This document shows positions 8,513 to 16,041 of a stretch of DNA of 64,000 nucleotides, in pieces. How positions within the stretch are numbered: the first letter of the stretch is position 1; every line of letters starts with the position of its first letter. The position numbers and the translations under genes are program-made. A model generated the notes under the pieces. It ran no database searches and was not told the origin of the DNA. It saw only the letters and a program-made list of their open reading frames with translations. The DNA is from Mycobacterium sp. GA-0227b (GTDB lineage Bacteria; Actinomycetota; Actinomycetes; Mycobacteriales; Mycobacteriaceae), in contig NZ_LQIK01000033.1 in assembly GCF_001499855.1 (NCBI RefSeq), forward strand, positions 62,001-126,000, in the 5' to 3' direction.

Positions 8513-10002
8513 CAATTCACCACCGTTGCAAAGGTCTTGGCTTCCAGGAACTCCTCGAGTCCCGCGGTGCCCATCTCCCGGCCGATGCCGGACTGTTTGT
8601 ATCCGCCGAACGGACTGTCGGGGCTGAAGTAGTTGCCGCCGTTGATCGAGAAGGTGCCCGTGCGGATCCGACGCGCGACGGCCAGCGCCCGGTCCTGGCT
8701 GCCGAACACCGCGCCCGACAGTCCGTAGATCGAGTTGTTCGCGATCCGCACCGCGTGTTCATCGTCGTCGTAGGCGATGACGACCAGTACGGGACCGAAC
8801 ACTTCCTCCTGCGCGATCTCGCTGTCGGGATCGACGTCGGTCAGCAGCGTCGGCGTATAGAAGTAGCCCGGGTCGACCTTCTCGCCGCCGGTGACCAACG
8901 TGGCGCCCGCGGCCACGGCACGCTTGACCATGCCGTCGACCTTGTCGCGCTGCTTCTCACTGATCAGCGGGCCCATGTAGGTGCCCTGTTCGGCCGGGTT
9001 GCCGTAACGCACGAGGCCGAAGTTGTTCTTGATCATCTCTACGATCTCGTCGTGGTGCGAACGCGGCACCAGCAGCCGCGACGTCAACGCGCAGCCCTGC
9101 CCGGCATGGGTCACCATGCTGAACGCACTGAACAGCGCGGCCATGTTGAAGTCGGCGTCGTCGAGGACGATCGCGGCGGACTTGCCGCCCAGTTCCAGGA
9201 AGACCTTCTTCAGCGTCTCGCTCGCGGCCGCCATGATCCGGCGGCCGGTCGGCGTGGATCCGGTGAACGTCACCATGTCCACGTCCGCGCTGGTGGTCAA
9301 CGCTGCGCCGACGTCGGGGTCGGCCCCGCTGAGCACGTTCACGACGCCGGCTGGGATGTCGGTGTGCTCGGCGATCAGCTCACCGAGCGCCAGGGTGATC
9401 AGCGGGGTGTCGGGCGCGGACTTGAGGATCACCGTGCACCCGGCCGCCAGGGCCGGCGCCAGCTTCGCCAGTGCTAGCTGGTTCGGATAGTTGTAGGCGA
9501 TGATCGCCGCCACCACACCTGCGGCTTCCTTCTCCACCCAACGGTGGTGCTGCATGCCGCGGCTCTCGATATTGCCGAGATCCTCGGTCAGCGGATAGCT
9601 CTTCAACAGCTCGGCGTAGTAGCGCACGATCTCGATGGGTTGGTCCAGCTGTGCGCCCTGACAGAGCGCCTCGGTGGCACCGACTTCGGCGATCGTCAGC
9701 GCGGCGAGTTCGTCACGGTGCTCGACCAGTGCCCGGTGGAACTGTTCGAGGCAACGGATGCGCAGTTCGGTGTTCGTCGACCAGTCGGTCTCGTCGAACG
9801 CGCGGCGTGCCGCACTCACGGCGGCTTCGGCGTCGGCGACCGTGGCGTCCGGCGCATGACCGAGCACCTCGCCGGTGGCGGGGTTGATGGAAGGAAACGT
9901 CCGGGAGGTCTCGAGTAGCTTTCCGCCGATGAGCAGCCGCCGCTCGACTGCGGATTCCGGAGCCGCTTCGTCACCCGAGATGGTCGTCGCTTCCTGCATC
10001 AT
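8512..10002 (-). CDS. NAD(P)-dependent aldehyde dehydrogenase
   Basis: Aldehyde dehydrogenase superfamily, 496 residues. Visible motifs: FTGSTPTGRRI (cofactor site, about 246-256), FLELGGKSAAIVL with the general-base Glu near 270, and GQGCALTSRLL with the catalytic Cys near 304. It oxidises an aldehyde to a carboxylate. It is the first gene of the mce-containing operon and is transcribed away from the SDR/P450 operon. Two adjacent ATGs follow a GAGGAGG; the second (9999) has slightly better spacing than the first (10002), so the start is uncertain by one codon. Confidence 0.9.
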   Translation of the reverse strand: MMQEATTISGDEAAPESAVERRLLIGGKLLETSRTFPSINPATGEVLGHAPDATVADAEAAVSAARRAFDETDWSTNTELRIRCLEQFHRALVEHRDELAALTIAEVGATEALCQGAQLDQPIEIVRYYAELLKSYPLTEDLGNIESRGMQHHRWVEKEAAGVVAAIIAYNYPNQLALAKLAPALAAGCTVILKSAPDTPLITLALGELIAEHTDIPAGVVNVLSGADPDVGAALTTSADVDMVTFTGSTPTGRRIMAAASETLKKVFLELGGKSAAIVLDDADFNMAALFSAFSMVTHAGQGCALTSRLLVPRSHHDEIVEMIKNNFGLVRYGNPAEQGTYMGPLISEKQRDKVDGMVKRAVAAGATLVTGGEKVDPGYFYTPTLLTDVDPDSEIAQEEVFGPVLVVIAYDDDEHAVRIANNSIYGLSGAVFGSQDRALAVARRIRTGTFSINGGNYFSPDSPFGGYKQSGIGREMGTAGLEEFLEAKTFATVVN

Positions 10003-10071
10003 CCTCCTCAGCAGCCTTTGCCGGCGTGGTTAATGTGCTTGTGGTGTGATGGAAACTTCATTCTCATCACC

Positions 10072-10090
10072 GGCGAATCATACATTCGCC
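10072..10090. promoter_or_regulatory. inverted repeat GGCGAAT-N5-ATTCGCC, probable operator
   Basis: Perfect 7-base arms separated by CATAC, 70-88 bases upstream of the aldehyde dehydrogenase start. Size and symmetry fit a TetR-type site, but I do not find it at any other promoter in the window, so its regulator is unknown. Confidence 0.5.
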
Positions 10091-10204
10091 TGGAGAGAAC
10101 TCAAGGAAATGGCGGGAATCGCCACTGCCTGCGGATAACGGTGCGACAATCGGCCCCCAACCGTCTCACCAGTGCGAATCGCAGCGGCGTCGTGTCTTGC
10201 GGAG

Positions 10205-10235
10205 TTGCGAAGCGCGAGAGTACGGTTCTCATAAT
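10205..10235 (+). promoter_or_regulatory. probable promoter with GAGAGT-N3-GTTCTC operator (10216-10230)
   Basis: TTGCGA at 10205-10210 and CATAAT at 10230-10235 with a 19-base spacer that contains the box GAGAGTACGGTTCTC. The same hexamer TTGCGA and the same box family occur at 23638-23678, which supports a shared regulator. It would drive the SDR operon starting at 10332. Confidence 0.5.
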
Positions 10236-10277
10236 CGAAAGGACGATTCTTGATGGCGTCGCGCACGCATGGGGGTA

Positions 10278-10300
10278 CCGCCCGCCCGAAGGGCAGGGGG
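10278..10300 (+). repeat. GC-rich hairpin in the SDR leader
   Basis: CCGCCCGCCC, loop GAA, GGGCAGGGGG: eight of ten pairs can form. It lies about 50 bases after the predicted promoter and 32 bases before the SDR start, so it would be in the 5' leader. It resembles small interspersed mycobacterial hairpins, but this is recollection and not tested. Confidence 0.4.
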
Positions 10301-10331
10301 AGAGCACGATGACCGAAGCCCAGGCGGAGTC

Positions 10332-11030
10332 ATGAAGAACGCCGTCGTGACCGGAGGTGGTTCGGGCATAGGACAGGCCGTGGCGCACCGCCTGCGCGCT
10401 GACGGCATGCACGTTGCCGTCATCGATATCAACCCCTCGGACGAAGAGTTCGCCTTCACCGCGGACGTGACCGACCGGGCTCAGGTGGACGAGGCGCTCG
10501 ACGCGGTGCGGGCCCAACTCGGACCGGTGACGGTTCTGGTGAACGCCGCCGGCATGGAGAAGTTCAAACGCTTCACCGATCTCACATTCGCCGACTGGCA
10601 ACGCGTGATCGACGTCAACCTCAACGGGGTGTTCCACTGCATCCAGGCGGTGCTGCCCGACATGGTCGAGGCCGGGTGGGGCCGGATCGTCAACATCTCC
10701 TCGTCGAGCACCCATTCCGGGCAGCCCTACATGTCGTCATATGTGGCGGCCAAGTCGGCGGTCAACGGGCTGACGAAGTCGCTTGCGCTGGAATACGGGC
10801 CCAGCGGCATCACGGTCAACGCGGTGCCTCCGGGATTCATCGACACCCCGATGCTGCGCAAGTCCGAGGAGCGCGGCTACCTGGTGGTGCAACAGAACAT
10901 CGACACCACCCCGGTGCGCCGGATCGGCAGGCCGGAGGACATCGCGGCCGCATGCGCATTCCTGGTCTCCGAGGAGGCCGGCTACATCACCGGGCAGATC
11001 TTGGGCGTCAACGGCGGCCGAAACACATAG
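10332..11030 (+). CDS. short-chain dehydrogenase/reductase
   Basis: Classical SDR of 232 residues. Seen: the cofactor loop TGGGSGIGQ (about 7-15), NAAG (71-74), the catalytic Ser in NISSSS (about 123-126), and YVAAK with Tyr137 and Lys141; it ends in GYITGQILGVNGG. It likely oxidises or reduces a hydroxyl/keto group with NAD(P). I chose the ATG at 10332 with GGCGGAG just upstream; the frame is open further up but that part reads as the hairpin leader. It is close in sequence to the SDR at 41814-42557, suggesting a shared substrate class. First gene of a four-gene redox operon. Confidence 0.88.
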   Translation: MKNAVVTGGGSGIGQAVAHRLRADGMHVAVIDINPSDEEFAFTADVTDRAQVDEALDAVRAQLGPVTVLVNAAGMEKFKRFTDLTFADWQRVIDVNLNGVFHCIQAVLPDMVEAGWGRIVNISSSSTHSGQPYMSSYVAAKSAVNGLTKSLALEYGPSGITVNAVPPGFIDTPMLRKSEERGYLVVQQNIDTTPVRRIGRPEDIAAACAFLVSEEAGYITGQILGVNGGRNT

Positions 11031-11059
11031 CGAGCGAAGACAACAGGAAAGGATCTCGA

Positions 11060-11920
11060 GTGGGACGCGTACAGGGCAAGGTCGCATTCGTCACCGGTGC
11101 GGCGCGTGGGCAGGGGCGTAGCCATGCGGTACGGCTGGCCGAGGAAGGCGCCGACATCATCGCGGTGGACCTCTGCGAGAACATCGACACCATCGGCTAC
11201 CCGATGGCCACCCCGGAGGATCTCGAGGAGACCGCGGCCTTCATCGAGAAGACCGGTCAGCGCGTGGTCACCGCCAAGGCCGACGTGCGCGAAGCCTCGC
11301 AGTTGAAGGCGGCGCTGGAGGACGGAATCTCCCAGCTGGGCGGGCTCGATATCGTCGTCGCACAGGCCGGCGTCGCGGGGATGAAAGGCCAACCGCCCCT
11401 TCAGGCTTGGATCGACGTCATCAACACCAACCTGATCGGCACGATCAACGCGATCCAGGTGTCGCTGCTGCACCTCAAAGAGGGCGCGTCGATCATCGCG
11501 ACCGGATCCACGGCGGCGCTGATGGACACCCATCAGAAGAACGACCCGGGTAACGACCCCGGCGGCATGGCCTACGTGCATTCCAAGCGGGCACTGTCGG
11601 CCTACGTGCACGATCTTGCGACCGAGCTCGCACCGCGCGGCATCCGGGCCAACGTCGTGCATCCCACCAACTGCAACACCAACATGCTGCAGAGCGAGCC
11701 GATGTACCGCTCTTTCCGGCCCGACCTCGAGAAGCCCGAGCTCAAGGACGCCGAGCCGGTGTTCTACGTCCAGCAGGCCATGAAGGTGCCGTGGATCGAG
11801 CCGGAGGACATCAGCAATGCGGTGCTGTGGTTGGCCTCCGACGAAGCGCGCTTCGTCACCGGTGCGCAGTTGCGCGTCGACGCCGGCGGTTACCTGAAGT
11901 GGTACGACTACCACAACTAG
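11060..11920 (+). CDS. mycofactocin-type SDR family oxidoreductase
   Basis: 286-residue SDR, GTG start at 11060 after AGGAAAGGA. The N-terminal motif VTGAARGQGRSHAVRLAEEGADI-type and the insert after the first Rossmann strand are characteristic of the mycofactocin-dependent SDR subfamily, in which NAD stays bound and is re-oxidised through the peptide-derived cofactor mycofactocin. Catalytic residues are Ser150, Tyr172 and Lys176 (AYVHSKRAL). It ends RVDAGGYLKWYDYHN-like, also typical. It would oxidise an alcohol produced by the P450 downstream. No mycofactocin biosynthesis gene is present in this window. Confidence 0.88.
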   Translation: MGRVQGKVAFVTGAARGQGRSHAVRLAEEGADIIAVDLCENIDTIGYPMATPEDLEETAAFIEKTGQRVVTAKADVREASQLKAALEDGISQLGGLDIVVAQAGVAGMKGQPPLQAWIDVINTNLIGTINAIQVSLLHLKEGASIIATGSTAALMDTHQKNDPGNDPGGMAYVHSKRALSAYVHDLATELAPRGIRANVVHPTNCNTNMLQSEPMYRSFRPDLEKPELKDAEPVFYVQQAMKVPWIEPEDISNAVLWLASDEARFVTGAQLRVDAGGYLKWYDYHN

Positions 11921-11938
11921 GCGAAAGGAGTGGCGACA

Positions 11939-12130
11939 GTGAAGGTTTCGGTTGACGGAACGCGCTGCCAGGGACACACGCTGTGCGCGATGATCGCACC
12001 CGATTCGTTCGAACTCGACGATGTCGACGGCCATTCATCGCCGGTGAACGAAGTGGTGCCCACCGATCAGGAGGAGCTGGTGAGGGAGGCGGCGCAGTCA
12101 TGTCCGGAACAGGCCATCGTCATCGAATGA
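11939..12130 (+). CDS. single-cluster ferredoxin, P450 redox partner
   Basis: 63-residue ferredoxin with the spacing C-x2-H-x2-C (CQGHTLC) and a distal CP (SCPEQAIVIE). This is the pattern of [3Fe-4S] or atypical [4Fe-4S] ferredoxins that donate electrons to actinobacterial P450s. GTG at 11939 lies 8 bases after AAAGGAG and is preferred to the GTG at 11930, which abuts that ribosome site. It sits directly upstream of the P450 at 12174, its likely partner. Confidence 0.88.
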   Translation: MKVSVDGTRCQGHTLCAMIAPDSFELDDVDGHSSPVNEVVPTDQEELVREAAQSCPEQAIVIE

Positions 12131-12173
12131 CGCCGCTACCGCCGGCCGCCGAGAACGCAATAGGAGACGCGCC

Positions 12174-13535
12174 GTGACCATCGAGGATGTCGCGACCGAC
12201 GACGACCGCAAGAAGAACAGGTACCACTTCGACCGGCACACACCGGAATACCGGCTGCAGTTCGAGAAGATCACCGAGGAGATGCAGTCCCGGTGCCCGA
12301 TGGCCTGGACGGATACCTACAACGGGCACTGGGTCGCCGCCGACAGCAGGCATGTCTTCGAACTGGCCCGCTGCCCGGCGGTGTCCAATCACCATGACAT
12401 CACCGGTGAGACGCCGTTTCAGGGCATCACGATCCCGAAGGCCAGCCGTGCCACGGTGGTTCGCGGCGGCATCCTCGAGATGGACGAGCCCGAGCACAGT
12501 ACCTACCGCGGTGCGCTGAACCCGTACCTGTCTCCCGCCGCGATCAAACGCTGGGAACCCTTCGTCGACGAGATCACCCGTGCGGCCCTCGATGAGCACA
12601 TCGAAACGGGTCGCATCGACTTCGTCGAACACCTCGCCAACGTGGTGCCCGCCGTCTTCACGCTGGCGATGATGGGTATCGATCTCAAGAAGTGGAACGT
12701 CTACAGCGAGCCGACCCACGCCTCGGTGTACACACCCGAACACTCCCCCGAGCGCGAGAAGATCAACGAGCAGCACCGCGAAATGGGGATCGACCTCATC
12801 AACAACATGATGGAGATCCGCGAGAATCCGCGCCCCGGGCTGGTGAACGCGTTGGTGCAGTTGCGCATCGACGGCGAACCCGCGCCCGACATGGAGATCC
12901 TCGGCAACCTGGGGCTGATCATCGGCGGAGGTTTCGACACCACGACCGCACTGACCGCGCACGCGCTGGAATGGCTCGGCGAGCACCCCGACGAACGGGA
13001 ACGGCTCAGCCGCGAGCGGGACAAGCTGCTGCACCCGGCCACCGAGGAGTTCCTGCGCTTCTTCACTCCGGCGCCCGGCGACGGCCGGACGTTCTCCGAA
13101 GACGTCGAGGTGGAGGGTCAGCGGTTCAAGCAGTACGAGCGGCTCTGGCTGTCGTGGGCAATGGCCAACCGCGATCCGTCGGTGTTCGAGAAACCGAACG
13201 AGGTCATTCTCGACCGGAAGGGCAACCGGCACTTCAGCTTCGGCATCGGCGTGCACCGGTGCGTCGGCTCCAACGTGGCGCGCACCGTCTTCAAGTCGAT
13301 GCTGACCGCCGTGTTGGACCGGATGCCCGACTACGTGTGCGACCCCGAAGGCACCGTGCACTACGACACGATCGGCGTCATCCAGGGTATGCGCAACCTG
13401 CCCGCGACGTTCACGCCGAGCAAGCCGCTCGGCCCGGGCCTCGACGAGACGTTGGAGAAGTTGCAGCGCATCTGCGACGACCAGGAGCTGGCGCGGCCGA
13501 TCACCGAGCGCAAGGAAGCCGCCGTCATCGCCTGA
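12174..13535 (+). CDS. cytochrome P450
   Basis: P450 monooxygenase of 453 residues, GTG start. The heme-binding loop FSFGIGVHRCVGSNVAR places the ligand Cys at about 363. The I-helix is GGGFDTTTA (251-259), in which the usual AGxxT is changed to GGxDTT. The ExxR motif is EFLR (292-295). It would hydroxylate a hydrophobic substrate with electrons from the ferredoxin upstream. Its length and style differ from the ~400-residue P450s at 33916 and 35344, so it is probably a different CYP family. The last 40 residues form a charged helical tail. Confidence 0.92.
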   Translation: MTIEDVATDDDRKKNRYHFDRHTPEYRLQFEKITEEMQSRCPMAWTDTYNGHWVAADSRHVFELARCPAVSNHHDITGETPFQGITIPKASRATVVRGGILEMDEPEHSTYRGALNPYLSPAAIKRWEPFVDEITRAALDEHIETGRIDFVEHLANVVPAVFTLAMMGIDLKKWNVYSEPTHASVYTPEHSPEREKINEQHREMGIDLINNMMEIRENPRPGLVNALVQLRIDGEPAPDMEILGNLGLIIGGGFDTTTALTAHALEWLGEHPDERERLSRERDKLLHPATEEFLRFFTPAPGDGRTFSEDVEVEGQRFKQYERLWLSWAMANRDPSVFEKPNEVILDRKGNRHFSFGIGVHRCVGSNVARTVFKSMLTAVLDRMPDYVCDPEGTVHYDTIGVIQGMRNLPATFTPSKPLGPGLDETLEKLQRICDDQELARPITERKEAAVIA

Positions 13536-13602
13536 TCGGTAGGCGTGGCGCACAGCGAGATGCTTTGATGAGCAGCGGGCCGGGGTATCGGGAGGACCGA
13601 CG

Positions 13603-14046
13603 TTGAAGCGCTTGAGGATCTTTGTCGTGGCGGCCGCGCTCCTCATGGCCGCGGGCCTCGTCGTGTCGCCGCCGCCGGCGCAGGCGACGATGACCTGGGG
13701 TAACTACGATCTGCTCACCAACAGGTACGACCGAGCTTCGTGGGCGTGGTTCATCCATCCCTGTTGGCCGGACAAGCAGCCCGATTGCGTATATGTCAGC
13801 GCGCGGCCGCGGCTGAAGTTCTACGCGTATTACGAAGGTCAGGCCCGGGCGGTCAATGGTCGCTACACCATGACCGTGGACGTGCCCGACGGATTGCGCT
13901 GCCCCGGCCAGGTACTTCCCACTCGCGAAACCTACTCGTGGGACGAGGTTTCGCTGGTCGGGACCATCGAGTCGCATTACAACGTCGGCTGTTTCAACGG
14001 TCCGCCCGGCATGCAGTTCTGGACGTTCAAGCTGCAACGGCTGTAG
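13603..14046 (+). CDS. small secreted protein of unknown function
   Basis: 147 residues from a TTG at 13603 with GGGAGGA upstream. A signal peptide is clear: basic start MKRLR, hydrophobic core, then PPPAQA before ATMTWG, with cleavage expected near residue 29. The mature ~118 residues contain four cysteines (HPC, PDC, LRC, VGC) and many aromatic residues, suggesting a small disulphide-stabilised beta protein. I do not recognise the family. It ends the SDR/P450 operon and is 11 bases from the convergent DUF1214-like gene; a role in substrate binding outside the cell is only a guess. Confidence 0.75.
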   Translation: MKRLRIFVVAAALLMAAGLVVSPPPAQATMTWGNYDLLTNRYDRASWAWFIHPCWPDKQPDCVYVSARPRLKFYAYYEGQARAVNGRYTMTVDVPDGLRCPGQVLPTRETYSWDEVSLVGTIESHYNVGCFNGPPGMQFWTFKLQRL

Positions 14047-14057
14047 CCGCGGCCGCG

Positions 14058-15266
14058 CTACCACCCGTAGCGCTGCCGAACACCGCGAAACCGATCCCAC
14101 AGCTGGGTGGCGCGCTGCGCCGGCGTCACCGTCGTGGTGTCCGGTGGCAGCGCCTCGGCCAGGTCGGTCCGCTTGATCAGCCGCGTCGTCAGCGTTGCGG
14201 GCTCGCCATCGAGCATGTGCCGGTAGGTCACGTTCCCCCGTTCGAAACCCTGCGTGTCCAACCAGTTGTGATAGCCGGGGTCGTCGTGGCACAGAATGAT
14301 TCGCACCCGGCCGTCGTCGTCGACGGCGGTGCGGCTGGGCGTGTAGCTCACCGGGCGGTACAGGTAGTCCATGCTGGTGAAGAATGCCCCCATGTTGGTC
14401 AGCATCCAGAGCCCGTCGTGGGCGGCGAACTCGATGACCAACGCCTCGTCGGGCGCCAGCCGCCAGTGCATGTTCACCGCGGCGCGGCCTCGCTTCGCGT
14501 CCGCGCCCGTCGACGCGATTTCTGGAAACGCGTTGGGCCGGTCGGCGTCGACTCCCCCGTAGGCGAAGGGATATTCGGGCCAGTCGGCCATCATTCCGGT
14601 CAGGAAGTCGCCCGCCCAGTCGATCGCCGTCACCATGTCGGCCGTAGTGGGCAGCGGTCGGGGGGAATCCATGTCGACGCGCTCGATGTGCATCCGGGCC
14701 GGGCGCTCGTCCCAGCGGTCGAAACCCTGGCGGATGAACAGCTTTCGCGTCCCCGGCGTGGTGGGCAGCCAGTTTCGGTCGCGCCGCGCCCCGCCGATGT
14801 AGACGTCGAAGTCTCCGTCGGGCGCCGTGTGCAGTTCCGCGCCGGTCAGGTTCGCCTCGGGCGCATCGCCGAACGGTTCGTGCAACACACCGGGTCCTTC
14901 GCGGCGTGGCCCCTGCACGGTGATGTTGAGAAAGCTGGCCGTGCCGCGTTCACCGGTGATGCGGTATGCCGACGTCCCGTCGATCCACGCCTGTTGATAG
15001 AGGAAGTCCGCACAGTCGCCACCGAGTTTGCGGCTGGGATGGCAGAACGTGTGGATCATCGGGTATCGCGTGTCCCGGGTCTCCAGTGCCAAGTCGAAGG
15101 CCTGGCCCAGATTCTGTGTCAGGAACCGGAATCCGTCGACACGCTGGGCGCCGGACACCGGGTTGTGGTCCTTGAAAACCCGATCCCCCGCCGCCTTCAA
15201 CCGGTCGCAGAACGACTCCCACGCCGACTTCAGCGCCGCATCATCCGGGCCGTCTCCGAACGCCAT
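14058..15266 (-). CDS. DUF1214-like protein
   Basis: 402 residues, no signal peptide or membrane segment. The middle and C-terminal parts (for example RKLFIRQGFDRWDE and WRLAPDEALVIEFAAHDGLWMLTN) resemble the DUF1214-type proteins common in mycobacterial sterol and lipid regions, whose biochemical role is unknown. It is the last gene of the sulfotransferase/LLM operon, nine bases after the TIM-barrel gene. The family call is from overall character, so it is moderate. Confidence 0.55.
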   Translation of the reverse strand: MAFGDGPDDAALKSAWESFCDRLKAAGDRVFKDHNPVSGAQRVDGFRFLTQNLGQAFDLALETRDTRYPMIHTFCHPSRKLGGDCADFLYQQAWIDGTSAYRITGERGTASFLNITVQGPRREGPGVLHEPFGDAPEANLTGAELHTAPDGDFDVYIGGARRDRNWLPTTPGTRKLFIRQGFDRWDERPARMHIERVDMDSPRPLPTTADMVTAIDWAGDFLTGMMADWPEYPFAYGGVDADRPNAFPEIASTGADAKRGRAAVNMHWRLAPDEALVIEFAAHDGLWMLTNMGAFFTSMDYLYRPVSYTPSRTAVDDDGRVRIILCHDDPGYHNWLDTQGFERGNVTYRHMLDGEPATLTTRLIKRTDLAEALPPDTTTVTPAQRATQLWDRFRGVRQRYGW

Positions 15267-15275
15267 CGCCGTCTC

Positions 15276-16040
15276 CTAGCCGTCGCGTTCTTCCAGCATC
15301 GCCGATACCACGGTGCACGCGCGCCGGGACGCCTCCAGGCGGCCCTCCCGCTCGATGCGCGGCCCGATGAGTTCGAGGTCGAAATGGTTGGGATATCCCG
15401 CCTCGAGCACCGCGCCGACGAAGCGCTCGATGGGAATGGCGCCGTCACCGGGCACGGCACGCGCGGGCAGGGCGCGGTCGCCGAGCACGTAGTCGCTCAA
15501 CTGGATCGCCTGCGTTCGCGGTAACGCGCGTTCGAGCAGCGTCGGCAGTTCCGCCTCGGCCCAGCAGTGGAACAGGTCGATGCAGATGCCCAGGCCGGCC
15601 ATCTCTGCCAGTGTGATGGTGTCGCGCAGGCTGTGGGCGATGTGGATGTCGGCATAGAGACTGGACGCGTTCTCGATCGCCAGCGCCACACCGGCTTGCT
15701 CGGCGGCCGCCACACAGGGCGTGACCGCATCGCGGAACCGCTCGGCGGCGGCGGCCCAGTCAAGCCCACCGCGTCCGCCGGTCAGCATGTAGACCACCCG
15801 CGTTCCGGCTGCCGCGGCCGTGTCGATGACCCGCAACAGCGAATCACGCGACGAGAACAGGTGATACACCGTTTCGACCGAATACCCGCTCGCGACCATC
15901 GGGGCCAGCTCCGGCTCGGCCAACTGCGAGTCGATCAAGCTGAGCCGCCGGACGCCGAGCGCCCGCCAGTGCGACTCCATCTCGCGCAGCGACGCGCCCA
16001 TGAACGTGACGCTGTGCACCGACACCCGGTCGTCGGTCAC
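15276..16040 (-). CDS. AP-endonuclease-2 type TIM-barrel protein (sugar isomerase/epimerase-like)
   Basis: 254 residues from GTG at 16040, which follows the sulfotransferase stop by one base; a longer version would run into that gene. Features of the xylose-isomerase-like TIM barrel are seen: LRVIDTAAAAGTRVVYMLTG, the metal-type residues in LAIENASSLYADIHIAHS, GICIDLFHCWAE and the late Glu in FDLELIGPRIE. Such proteins isomerise, epimerise or dehydrate polar substrates with a divalent metal. Its role in this lipid-type operon is not evident. Confidence 0.75.
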   Translation of the reverse strand: MTDDRVSVHSVTFMGASLREMESHWRALGVRRLSLIDSQLAEPELAPMVASGYSVETVYHLFSSRDSLLRVIDTAAAAGTRVVYMLTGGRGGLDWAAAAERFRDAVTPCVAAAEQAGVALAIENASSLYADIHIAHSLRDTITLAEMAGLGICIDLFHCWAEAELPTLLERALPRTQAIQLSDYVLGDRALPARAVPGDGAIPIERFVGAVLEAGYPNHFDLELIGPRIEREGRLEASRRACTVVSAMLEERDG

Positions 16041-16041
16041 C

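Larger units (their letters stand above)
10003..10331. promoter_or_regulatory. divergent control region between aldehyde dehydrogenase/mce operon and SDR/P450 operon
   Basis: 329 bases without a convincing gene. It holds a weak GGAAAC-N3-ATTCTC box at 10051-10065, a perfect inverted repeat GGCGAAT-N5-ATTCGCC at 10072-10090, a GAGAGT-N3-GTTCTC box at 10216-10230 inside a possible promoter (TTGCGA at 10205, CATAAT at 10230), and a GC-rich hairpin at 10278-10300. Open frames in this stretch are short, lack ribosome sites and look unlike proteins. Confidence 0.7.

Noticed and set aside
12120..13646. 508-residue minus-strand open frame opposite the P450
   Set aside because: A high-GC shadow of the P450 gene; no ribosome site and no recognisable domain.
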